Assembly: GCA_937899715.1 (NCBI GenBank) | Contig: CALCNX010000150.1 | Span: forward strand, 1 to 18,895 | Direction: 5' to 3' | Length of the DNA stretch: 18,895 bases | Source of the DNA: an uncultured bacterium | Lineage (GTDB): Bacteria; Bacteroidota; Ignavibacteria; Kapaibacteriales; UBA4661 | In this document: one piece after another, positions 6,869-14,657 of the stretch | Numbering within the stretch: the first letter of the stretch is position 1 | How the letters are laid out: each line of letters opens with the position of its first letter | Made by a program: the position numbers and the translations under genes | Notes under the pieces: model-generated | Told to the model about the DNA's origin: nothing | The model's input: only the letters and a program-made list of their open reading frames with translations | Databases searched by the model: none

Positions 6869-6896
6869 CCTGACAACAGACTGAAAAGTATCCTTC

Positions 6897-9318
6897 TCAC
6901 TCATATCGCAGTGCAGAAATTGGATTTGCTCGCGCCGCCTTCAGTGTTTGCCAGAGAATTGCTGCCACCGCCGCTCCCAGTGCCGCCAGCCCGCCAATGA
7001 TGAATGATTCCACGCCAATTGTGATGCGGAACGCAAAATCTTGCAGCCACTTTTGCATAACAAAATAGGCAAGCGGACAGGCAAGCAAAAATGCAATGCC
7101 GACCAATTTCAAGAAATCTTTACTCAAAAGCGCCATCAGGCTCAACACCGATGCCCCCATCACTTTGCGGATACCGATTTCTTTTGTACGTCGCTCTGCG
7201 GTGAAGGCAGCCAAACCGAACAGCCCCAAGCATCCTACAAAAACGGCAATACCTGCGAAGATACCGAACAGCTGCCCCAGCTTTTCTTCCGATTTGTAGA
7301 GCTTGTCGAAGCGCTCATCCAAAAATTGATAATCAAATTCATATTCCGGGCGATAAGCCTTCCATTTTGACCGCAAAAATTCAAGCGTCGCCGGAATATT
7401 ATCGGGGCGAATTTTGATGGAAACCGTTCGCAAACTGCTTTTGCCGACATAGAACTGGAGCGGAACAATAGTTTCGCGCATGGACTCGAAATGAAAATCT
7501 TTCACGATGCCGACGATTTTCCCTTTCCGCGTACTCGATTCAAAATTTTTCCCGATAGCATCCGCCGCCGATGCCCAGCCGATAGCTTTCACGGCAGTTT
7601 CGTTCAGGATAAATGCTTCTGTGGTGTCGGTGCCGAAATCTTTTGAAAAATTCCGCCCAGCCGACATCGTCATGCCGTACGTGGGGATGAACGTGTAATC
7701 AATCGGCACACTGGCAATGCGGAAATCCATAGACCGCATCGCGCCATCTTTTTCTGCCTTCCAGTTCTGCGAATCCAAAAGCCTGCCCGACGGAATCCGC
7801 CGCGACGCACCGACCGACACCACGCCCGGATTTTGCTTGAGTTCTGCTTTGATTGATTCTATGCGCTCGCTCATGCCTTGATTGCCCTGAATAGTAACGA
7901 TGTGGTCTTTGGAAAATCCTAAATCTGCCGTACGGCAATACTCCACCTGACGGCGCACCACGCCCATAGACACAATAAGGGCAATGGCAATGGTGAACTG
8001 CCCAACAACCAGCACTTTCCGCAAGACAGCCTTTGAGCGCGTGGAGCCGAGTGCGCGTAGAACTTTGGTGGGTTCGTAGGACGACAGCACAAACGCAGGA
8101 TAACTCCCCGCGCCCACACCCACGATGAGGGTGATGACAAACAGCCCCACAATAAACCACACCGCATTGCCGCTCAAAAGCGACAGGTGCAATTCGGAAA
8201 ACGCATTGAGCCACGGCAGCACCATCATCACGGCAAGAATACCCAGCACAAGTGCCACCACCGAAATCAACACCGATTCGCTCAGAAATTGCATGACGAT
8301 TTGGCTTCGGAACGCACCCATCGTTTTTCGCACACCCACTTCACGCGCTCGTTCGCTGGAGCGGGCAGTGGAAAGATTGATAAAATTCACACACGCAATA
8401 AACAGCACCAGCACCGCCACCGACGAAAAAATCCAGACATACCGAATATCGCCATTCGGTTCCATCTCGGAGTCCAGATGCGAGCGCAAGTGAATATCCG
8501 ATACCTTTTGGACGTTCAGCCGTGTTCGCTGATGCGCCTTGACGTTGGACGGCGGTGCATCGGGCGGCGGAAGTACATGCTTATCCAGAAACGACGGCAG
8601 CAGCGGCAAGCTGCTCCGCCGTCATGTTCTCCGGCAAAACAATGTAGGTGCCGTAGTTGTTGCTGCTCCAATTATCCATCGTAAATTCTTGGGGTGCAAA
8701 TTGCTTGAGCGTGATAAATGAACAGAGGAAATCAAAATGAAAATGGGTATTCGCGGGCAGATTGCGCAACACACCCGTTACCTTGAGCGCAACGGTGTCG
8801 AACATGATGGTCTGCCCGATAGCGTCGGCATCGCCAAAGCAGCGCTTTGCAGCATCTTCGGTCAGAACGACCGCGTTTGGTTCGGCAAGCGCAGTGGCGG
8901 GATTTCCTTTTGCAAAGGGGAGAGCAAAGACGTTAAAGATGGTTGGTTCTGCAAAAACAAATCCGGATTCGACAAACGTTTTTGCCCCAATCCTGATGAG
9001 CGTTTGCGGTCCGTCTTGCGTTACACGGCAGACTTGCTTCAGTTCGGGAAAGTCCTCGCGCAGAAGCGGAGCAAAGGGCGGCGCGATGTGTCCCAGATGC
9101 AAATTGGTTGCGCCGTCGGGATTGAGAAACTCGCGCGTGAGGCGATAGAGGCGGTCACTATTCGGGTGATAATTGTCATAACTGGTCTCGTGCTGCACAA
9201 AAAGCAGAATCACGACGCAGCACGCCATACCGATAGCAAGCCCTAGGACGTTGATAAGGGAAAAGACTTTGTTGCGCTGGATGGCGCGTATGGCGGTGAT
9301 GAAATAGTTTACGAACAT
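6897..9318 (-). pseudogene. FtsX/MacB-type ABC transporter permease, interrupted by one frameshift
   Basis: Two overlapping frames make up one permease of about 806 residues. The upstream frame starts at 9318 (FVNYFITAIRAIQRNKVF, TM1 LINVLGLAIGMACCVVILLFV, then a MacB-type periplasmic domain) and hits TAA at 8581. The downstream frame (from about 8609) holds ACVNFINLSTA, EVGVRKTMGA, further membrane segments, a second periplasmic domain and the C-terminus LKAARANPISALRYE. The intact neighbour at 9480-11903 aligns through the junction, where QLAA...LPSFLDKHV answers NLATQLPAFAKRHV. Removing one base near 8595-8606 restores the frame. The junction lies in a GCTGCTGCC run next to an AGCAGC/GCTGCT hairpin, so an indel or read error is plausible. 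Family members move lipids, peptides or antibiotics with a separate ATPase, which is not in the window. Confidence 0.85.
8599..8615. other. Hairpin at the frameshift site
   Basis: AGCAGC (8599-8604), loop GGCAA, GCTGCT (8610-8615) is a perfect 6-bp stem beside the trinucleotide run where the permease reading frame is lost. Such structures promote both replication slippage and base-calling or assembly indels. Confidence 0.5.
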
Positions 9319-9388
9319 ATAGTTTTCGGAATGAATTGGGTTTGAGGTAAAATGTATTAGGACTTTTGCAAAAGCGTACTTGTGTGGG

Positions 9389-9447
9389 CAAGGGGTTAAA
9401 ACCCTTTGTTGATAAATCATTCGTGAACAAGGGGCTAAAGCCCTTTG
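9389..9447. repeat. Two tandem covarying hairpin repeats between the permease genes
   Basis: CAAGGGGTTAAAACCCTTTG (9389-9408) and CAAGGGGCTAAAGCCCTTTG (9428-9447) are 20-base near-palindromes starting 39 bases apart. They differ at only two positions, which pair with each other in the stem (T-A changed to C-G). A 12-bp palindrome CTTTTGCAAAAG lies just beside them at 9363-9374. They sit in the 161-base gap between the two permeases. Similar GGGCTAAAGCCC palindromes are, to my recollection, dispersed in many Bacteroidota-like genomes. Confidence 0.7.
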
Positions 9448-9479
9448 CATCCTGTACTTGCAAAAATTCTATGATGGGA

Positions 9480-11903
9480 CTATTCGTATTTCAATGCCTT
9501 GACGGGATTCGCCCGCGCTGCCTTGAGCGTCTGCCAAAGAATAGCGGTGAGCGCTGCGGCAAAAGCTGCCGCGCCAGCGATAATTAACACATCAACGCCA
9601 ATGGTGATGCGGTAAGCGAAATCTTGGAGCCATTTATTCATCACAAAATATCCAAGCGGACACGCCAAAAGAAATGATACGCCCACAAGAACGAAAAACT
9701 CTTTTCCTAAAAGGGTTGTAATGCCCAGCGTGGAAGCACCCAGCACTTTGCGAACAGCGATTTCTTTTGTGCGAGCCTCTGCCGCAAAGGAAGCCAAACC
9801 AAACAAACCCAATGATGCTATCGCAAGCGCAAGCCATGTGAAAACTTTAATGATGGTCTCCAAGCGTTCGTCGGCAGCGTACTGGCGCTGGTAGGTTTCA
9901 TCCAAGAATGAATAATCAAACGGACGACCCGGCGCAATCTGTTTCCATGCTTCTTGAAGAGTTTGCAATGTTGCCGGAGTATTTTCCGCCGCAATCCGCA
10001 CAACAACGCACGCAAACATACCCGGATCGATATGAAAAAGCGTCGGTTGAACTATTGTGTGGAACGACATAAAATGAATATCCTTGACAACTCCTATCAC
10101 TGAACCGCTTTTGCCTTGAAACTGCTGACATTGGATTCGTTTGCCAAGTGCGTTCTGAGGCGAATCGAAACCGAACGAGCGTACAGCCGATTCATTGATG
10201 ATAAATCCTTCTGCCGCATCGGTCGAAAAATCCTTCGAGAGCCAGCGCCCCGCCACAAGTTCTAAGCCCATCACTTTTGCATAGTCTTCATCGCACAGCA
10301 CCGTGAAGGGCGATTGCTTGCGGTCTTCGTGTCCATCGGGAATGATAGTCCACGTATCGGAAATCATGGTATTGCCCGGAACGCCGGAAGCTGCCGAGAG
10401 AGAAAGAATACCGGAATTGGCAAGCAGGGATGTTTTGAGTAATGAAATTTTATTGAGTGTTTCTTCTTCGCGGACAGGAATAATAACGACACTTTCTTTA
10501 TTGAAGCCGGGTGCTTGTTCGCGCATGAAATGGATTTGTTCACGCATGACAATTGTGCCAATGATGAGAATGATAGCAATAAGAAACTGTCCGACAACCA
10601 AGATTTTACGAAGCATTGCTCTGCTGTTACCTTTCTGCGAGCCGCCTTTGAGCGTTGTTGCCGCCGCAAAACTAGAGAGATAGAAGGCAGGGTATGCACC
10701 GGCTCCAAACCCAACGAGCAACACCATTGTGACCAAAAGTGCTGCTTCTATGAAACCAAACGAACCGACGGTAAACGTTTTTCCCGCAAGCGTGTTGAAG
10801 AACGGCAACGCCAGTTCTGCTGCGAGAAGTGCGATGGCGGAAGCAATAATACTTGTCAGCACGGACTCACCCAAAAATTGTATCACCAGCCGCGCTCGTC
10901 CGGCTCCGAGTGTTTTGCGCACACCGACTTCTTTTGCCCGGCGCGCAGCGCGGGCAGTGGAAAGATTGATAAAATTCACACACGCCAGCAGCATGATAAA
11001 CACAGCGATACAACCCATGACATAAACATTCTTTTTATCGCCGTTCACTTCAAAAAGCGACTTCACGTCTGCATTCAAGTGAACATCCGTTAGTGCTTGC
11101 AATCCAAAGTTGATGTGCAGCCCTCGCTTTGCGGCATCTTCGCCCACGTGCCGTTTGGCAAAGGCGGGTAACTGCGTGGCAAGATTCTGTGCGGCTTCGG
11201 GCGTACCGACAAGAATGTAGGTGTACACCAAGTTATTGAGCCAGATTGCTTCTTGATTGGTAAAAAGCCGCGTGAGTTGTTTTTCGGCGGTTGCGAAGGA
11301 AGCAAGGCAATCAAATTGCAAATGAGAATTGGCGGGCAGATTTTTAAGTACGCCCGTTACTTTGTAGTCTTCGGTTGTCCATGCTTGAATGGTCAGTGTT
11401 TTTCCGATGGGATTTTCCGAACCAAAATATTTGTGCGCCATTGCTTCTGTAATAACCACCGTAAACGGTTCTTGAAGCGCTGTCTGTGGGTTGCCTTGCA
11501 GAAGTGGAAAGCTGAAGATGGAAAAGACATTTGCATCTGCCCAGAGAAAACCTTTTTCGTAAAAGGTACGGTCACCATTTTTTACAAGGGCGCTGCTTGG
11601 GTACGGAGCCATGAAGCGTGTGGATTCCTGCACGGAGGGAAACTCTTTTTTCAACGCGGGAGCCATTGCCGGAGGAGTATTTGCTTGTATTCTCATGTCG
11701 CCTTGCTCCATACGCTCCCGTGTAACACGATAGATGCGCGATGAATTGGTATGGAAGCGGTCGTAACTGATTTCATCGCGCACATAGAGCGCAATCAGCA
11801 AACAACACGCCATGCCAAGCGCAAGTCCGGCAATGGTAATTGAGCTGTAAAGTTTATTGCGCAAGAGCGCACGCAGAGCGACGGTACAATAATTTCTCAG
11901 CAT
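9480..11903 (-). CDS. FtsX/MacB-type ABC transporter permease
   Basis: I start at the ATG at 11903 (807 residues, LRNYCTVALRALLRNKLYSS); the frame extends 44 codons further but that part has no family features. Order: TM1 (ITIAGLALGMACCLLIALYV, about 20-40), a MacB-like periplasmic domain to about 240, the family signature LLACVNFINLSTARAARRAKEVGVRKTLGA, TM2-TM5 with FGAGAYPAFYLSS, a second periplasmic domain, TM6 (ASLGLFGLASFAAEARTKEIAVRKVLGAS), then TM7-8 and the C-terminus LKAARANPVKALKYE. Eight membrane segments and two periplasmic domains match the long duplicated FtsX permeases of Bacteroidota. It is intact, unlike its downstream paralogue. No ATPase gene is visible. It diverges from the LytSR-type genes, which likely regulate it. 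Confidence 0.92.
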   Translation of the reverse strand: MLRNYCTVALRALLRNKLYSSITIAGLALGMACCLLIALYVRDEISYDRFHTNSSRIYRVTRERMEQGDMRIQANTPPAMAPALKKEFPSVQESTRFMAPYPSSALVKNGDRTFYEKGFLWADANVFSIFSFPLLQGNPQTALQEPFTVVITEAMAHKYFGSENPIGKTLTIQAWTTEDYKVTGVLKNLPANSHLQFDCLASFATAEKQLTRLFTNQEAIWLNNLVYTYILVGTPEAAQNLATQLPAFAKRHVGEDAAKRGLHINFGLQALTDVHLNADVKSLFEVNGDKKNVYVMGCIAVFIMLLACVNFINLSTARAARRAKEVGVRKTLGAGRARLVIQFLGESVLTSIIASAIALLAAELALPFFNTLAGKTFTVGSFGFIEAALLVTMVLLVGFGAGAYPAFYLSSFAAATTLKGGSQKGNSRAMLRKILVVGQFLIAIILIIGTIVMREQIHFMREQAPGFNKESVVIIPVREEETLNKISLLKTSLLANSGILSLSAASGVPGNTMISDTWTIIPDGHEDRKQSPFTVLCDEDYAKVMGLELVAGRWLSKDFSTDAAEGFIINESAVRSFGFDSPQNALGKRIQCQQFQGKSGSVIGVVKDIHFMSFHTIVQPTLFHIDPGMFACVVVRIAAENTPATLQTLQEAWKQIAPGRPFDYSFLDETYQRQYAADERLETIIKVFTWLALAIASLGLFGLASFAAEARTKEIAVRKVLGASTLGITTLLGKEFFVLVGVSFLLACPLGYFVMNKWLQDFAYRITIGVDVLIIAGAAAFAAALTAILWQTLKAARANPVKALKYE

Positions 11904-11952
11904 AACAACGCCCGAATGATGATGAAGAATGAAAAAGTTTTTTACTACTTTA

Positions 11953-11979
11953 GTGGCGGCGGTTCTTGAACTGCCGCAC
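11953..11979. promoter_or_regulatory. Hairpin/dyad in the divergent permease-LytS promoter region
   Basis: GTGGCGGCGGTTC (11953-11965), two T, then GAACTGCCGCAC (11968-11979) form a long stem with one bulged G and one G-T pair. It lies in the 152-base gap between the divergent starts, about 50 bases from the permease ATG and 77 from the kinase ATG. It could be an operator or an RNA leader structure. It does not look like the pair of direct repeats usual for LytTR regulators. Confidence 0.4.
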
Positions 11980-12055
11980 GTAATACACTCAATGACGACG
12001 AAGATACAGCCATGTTCCACACACACACAAGCCAAACTGCCCGAAGGCGGAGATC

Positions 12056-13219
12056 ATGCACCTGAGACCCTTAAAATTGTTCCTGAAGTATCTTCGGGAA
12101 GTTACAGACCAACTTGGGCTTCGCATCGCTTTTGGTCGTGCGGTGGGAATTGTTGCCTTAGGGATTCTGGTGCCGAATTTGACGGGTTTTCTCGACAATA
12201 TTTCTCCCACGACCGCTCTCTACTGGCTGGGCTATGAGTATTCGAGTGGTATTTCTTTGGCGGTCTGGCTGGGCAATCGTTTTATCTGGTTGCAGGAGCG
12301 AAAACTTCGACGGTACGTACCGTCACACATTCTCAAGCCGGGACTTTTTATTGCTGCCACGCTTTTCTATACCGTCCCGATAACGGTTCTGCTGTGCGTA
12401 GGGTGGTTTTGGGTGGCGGCATGGCAGGTGCAGTGGGGAATTGTGAAAGACGTAGTGTTTTGCTATGTGATTGCGTCGTGCTTCGTCACATTTTTTTATG
12501 AAACGGTCGTGCTTGCCCGCAGGCGGGAAGATGACCTTCTGCGCATCGAACAGTTGGAACGGTCAACAATGCAGGCGGAATTGGAAGCGCTGAAACTCCA
12601 ACTCGACCCGCACTTTATTTTCAATTCGCTCAATACACTTTCGCACCTCATCGAAACGCAGCCGCAGGAAGCACTTGAGTTCAATGATAGTCTGGCGGAG
12701 GTTTACCGATATATGCTTCAGCACCGTACAAAAACACTCGTGCCACTCGGCGATGAACTGGCGTTTCTGGAAAGTTACTACACGCTTTTGCGCTTGCGTT
12801 TCCGCGACGCAGTACGTTTGTCGGTGCAGAGTGATGTATTGGCGGATGACTTTGCGATTATGCCGTCGGCATTGCAGCTTTTGCTTGAAAATGCCGTGAA
12901 GCACAACGAACTGGATGAGCAAGCACCGCTTCTGGTCGAGGTTCGTATTGATGCTGATTTTGTCAGCCTGAGCAATACCCGTCGTCCGAAGCGGCTTCTG
13001 AAGACTCGTGCCCAACAGCCATCCGGCACGGGACTTGCGAATTTAGATGAACGGGCGAAACTTATCACAAAGCAAGGTATTGCCGTTGTGGAAAGTGGCG
13101 AGAAATTTTTTGTGCGCATCCCGCTTGTGCGCAGAAGCGAGCAAAAAACATTGCAAGAACTTCATGACGAACGAGCGGTACAACTTCGTCTTCTCAAACC
13201 CCAATCACACACAGTATGA
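12056..13219 (+). CDS. LytS/YehU-type sensor histidine kinase
   Basis: A 387-residue protein. The N-terminal ~155 residues hold membrane segments (AVGIVALGILVPNL, SGISLAVWLGN, PGLFIAATLFYTVPITVLLCVGWFWVA, FCYVIASCFVTFFY). A coiled linker (RREDDLLRIEQLERSTMQAELEALK) leads to the His_kinase (PF06580) box LDPHFIFNSLNTLSHLIE with phospho-acceptor His186. The ATPase part has LLENAVKHN (Asn279 and Asn284) and GTGLANL (324-330). It lacks a large periplasmic sensor, so it may sense within the membrane or through the neighbouring permeases. GGAG and AAGG lie just before the ATG. Its stop overlaps the response-regulator start by ATGA. It is transcribed divergently from the permease pair. Confidence 0.93.
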   Translation: MHLRPLKLFLKYLREVTDQLGLRIAFGRAVGIVALGILVPNLTGFLDNISPTTALYWLGYEYSSGISLAVWLGNRFIWLQERKLRRYVPSHILKPGLFIAATLFYTVPITVLLCVGWFWVAAWQVQWGIVKDVVFCYVIASCFVTFFYETVVLARRREDDLLRIEQLERSTMQAELEALKLQLDPHFIFNSLNTLSHLIETQPQEALEFNDSLAEVYRYMLQHRTKTLVPLGDELAFLESYYTLLRLRFRDAVRLSVQSDVLADDFAIMPSALQLLLENAVKHNELDEQAPLLVEVRIDADFVSLSNTRRPKRLLKTRAQQPSGTGLANLDERAKLITKQGIAVVESGEKFFVRIPLVRRSEQKTLQELHDERAVQLRLLKPQSHTV

Positions 13220-14034
13220 ACATTATCATTATCGAAGACGAACTTCCGGCACGGGAGAAAATAGCACGTCTGGCGCGTGAGTACGACGCATCGGTGAGGA
13301 TTGTTGGCGAGGCGGGCTCTGTTCGTGAGGCAGTGCGTTTGCTTCCTGCTGTGCAAGCAGATATTATTTTGATGGATATTCAGTTATCGGATGGCGCGGC
13401 GTTTGAAATTTTTGAGCAGTGCCGCGTTGATGCGCCGGTTATTTTCACAACCGCGTACGATGAATATCTGACCTACGCATTTTCGCACAACGGCATTGAT
13501 TATCTTTTGAAACCGATTCAGCGCGAAAAACTCTATCAGGCTTTTGCAAAATATGCGCGTTTGAAAGAACATTTTGCGCAAGAGACACCGCAAGCACCTT
13601 CTGATGCACGACCGAATATACAATCGAATGTACAGAGCGTACAGAATCTTTTACAGCAACTTGGTTTTGTGGGAGCAGTTCCGGCGGCGGCGCACTACAA
13701 AGAGCGTATCGTTCTTCAAAAGGGACGGGAGTATGTGTCAATGAATGTGAGTGACATCGCGTACTTTTTCACGGAGCATCGTATCGTGTCGGTCTTTACG
13801 CATGTGGGCGAGCGCTATTTCACAGACAAACATTTATCGGATGTAGAAGCCGAGCTTGACCCAACAATTTTTTTTCGGCTGAATCGAAATTATGTGGCAC
13901 ACATTCGGGCAATTCAAAAATTCAGACCCGAAGCAAAAGGGAAAATTGTGATTGACCTCGCGCCCAAGCCTGACGAAGTTGTGATTGTCAGCCAAGAGCG
14001 GGCAGCAGCATTTCGGTCATGGATGGAGCGGTGA
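13216..14034 (+). CDS. LytTR-family response regulator
   Basis: A 272-residue protein with two domains. The receiver occupies about 1-115: acidic pocket IEDE (6-9), phospho-acceptor Asp54 in LMDIQLSDG, FTTAYDEY, and the lysine of DYLLKPI (Lys99). A variable linker follows (about 116-165, with QSNVQSVQNLLQQLG). The LytTR DNA-binding domain then runs from about 167 to 270: RIVLQKGREYVSMNVSDIAYF, HRIVSVFT, then the closing FFRLNRNYVAHIRAI, a strong family signature. It is coupled by ATGA to the kinase and presumably activates the divergent permease operon. Confidence 0.95.
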   Translation: MNIIIIEDELPAREKIARLAREYDASVRIVGEAGSVREAVRLLPAVQADIILMDIQLSDGAAFEIFEQCRVDAPVIFTTAYDEYLTYAFSHNGIDYLLKPIQREKLYQAFAKYARLKEHFAQETPQAPSDARPNIQSNVQSVQNLLQQLGFVGAVPAAAHYKERIVLQKGREYVSMNVSDIAYFFTEHRIVSVFTHVGERYFTDKHLSDVEAELDPTIFFRLNRNYVAHIRAIQKFRPEAKGKIVIDLAPKPDEVVIVSQERAAAFRSWMER

Positions 14035-14095
14035 GGTGTTGCTTTGGTTTTCATTGGAAGAAATTCGGCACGACCGCGCCGCAGTCTTTCCAAAT

Positions 14096-14120
14096 GTAAT
14101 TTGTGTGAAATTACTTTTGT
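14096..14120 (+). terminator. Probable terminator after the response-regulator gene
   Basis: GTAATTT (14096-14102), loop GTGTG, AAATTAC (14108-14114), followed by TTTTGT. The stem is AT-rich and so weak, but its position 62 bases after the LytTR gene stop and its T tract fit a rho-independent terminator. It would also insulate the origin region. Confidence 0.5.
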
Positions 14121-14205
14121 AGTCTGAAACTCATGGTTCCATCCTAGAAGATACGATACCAGTCGAGGTGGTAAAGAACGGTACCTTGGCGCTCCCTTAA
14201 AGAAT

Positions 14206-14240
14206 GTTTAAATCGTTTATAAGTCCGTTTAATACGTTTA
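14206..14240. repeat. 14-bp direct repeat pair upstream of the iterons
   Basis: GTTTAAATCGTTTA (14206-14219) and GTTTAATACGTTTA (14227-14240) match at 12 of 14 positions and start 21 bases apart, two helical turns. They precede the first iteron by 40 bases and do not resemble the iteron sequence. They may bind a second origin protein or host factor. Confidence 0.5.
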
Positions 14241-14279
14241 CGGTTTGCAAGTTTTGTTTTTTCAAAGAGTTGTCGACCG

Positions 14280-14506
14280 ATAGGGGGAGTATTTGTATGA
14301 AATAGGGGGAGTATTTGTATGAAATAGGGGGAGTATTTGTATGAAGAATTTGAAGCAATAGGGGGAGTATTTGTATGAAAGTGAAAAAATAGGGGGAGTA
14401 TTTGTATGAAAATCATTGTAGAACCTTCTAAAATATAATGATAAGGTATGGGCAAAAGTTCAATAGGGGGAGTATTTGTATGAAATAGGGGGAGTATTTG
14501 TATGAA
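14280..14506. repeat. Seven perfect 22-bp iterons of the replication origin
   Basis: ATAGGGGGAGTATTTGTATG plus AA occurs seven times without a mismatch, starting at 14280, 14302, 14324, 14358, 14389, 14463 and 14485. Copies 1-3 and 6-7 are directly abutted with a 22-bp period; spacers of 12, 9 and 52 bases separate the others. All are in the same orientation as the initiator gene. Such arrays upstream of a Rep_3 gene are the binding sites of the initiator, and also control copy number by titration and handcuffing. Confidence 0.95.
14412..14442. other. Nested dyad between iteron clusters
   Basis: Within the 52-base gap between iterons 5 and 6, ATCATT (14412-14417) pairs with AATGAT (14437-14442), and inside it TAGAA (14419-14423) pairs with TTCTA (14426-14430). 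This could be a host-factor site, a primosome or single-strand signal, or chance in AT-rich DNA. Confidence 0.35.
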
Positions 14507-14519
14507 GAAAATTATTTCT

Positions 14520-14657
14520 TTTTACACAGATTTTTTTTTGATATAATATCGCTGTAACATTTTTATTTTCAATGTGCTGTGGGATTTTGGAAAAGAATTT
14601 TATTTTAAGTAAACTTGTAAGCAAGAAAATTTTTTCTCAGAAGCACAAGACTAAAGT
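14520..14657 (+). other. DnaA-box match and AT-rich stretch of the origin (candidate oriV/DUE)
   Basis: TTTTACACA (14520-14528) fits the DnaA consensus TTWTNCACA and lies 13 bases after the last iteron. It is followed by over 120 bases of strongly AT-rich DNA with a nine-T run, TATAATAT and AGAAAA/TTTTCT, ending at the rep start codon. Iteron array, DnaA box and AT-rich duplex-unwinding region in this order form a standard theta-plasmid origin. The rep promoter must also lie in this stretch, but no clear consensus was seen. Confidence 0.65.

Noticed and set aside
8581..8615. Programmed ribosomal frameshifting in the permease
   Set aside because: No canonical slippery heptamer is seen, and the neighbouring paralogue is encoded in one frame, so an indel or read error is the simpler explanation.
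14144..14455. 103-codon minus-strand frame with repeated HTNTPPI/FIQILPL peptides
   Set aside because: The apparent peptide repeats are the iterons read in reverse; no ribosome site and no family features.
14280..14506. Possible CRISPR array
   Set aside because: The repeats are abutted or have irregular 9-52 base spacers rather than regular unique spacers, no cas genes are present, and a Rep_3 gene follows directly.
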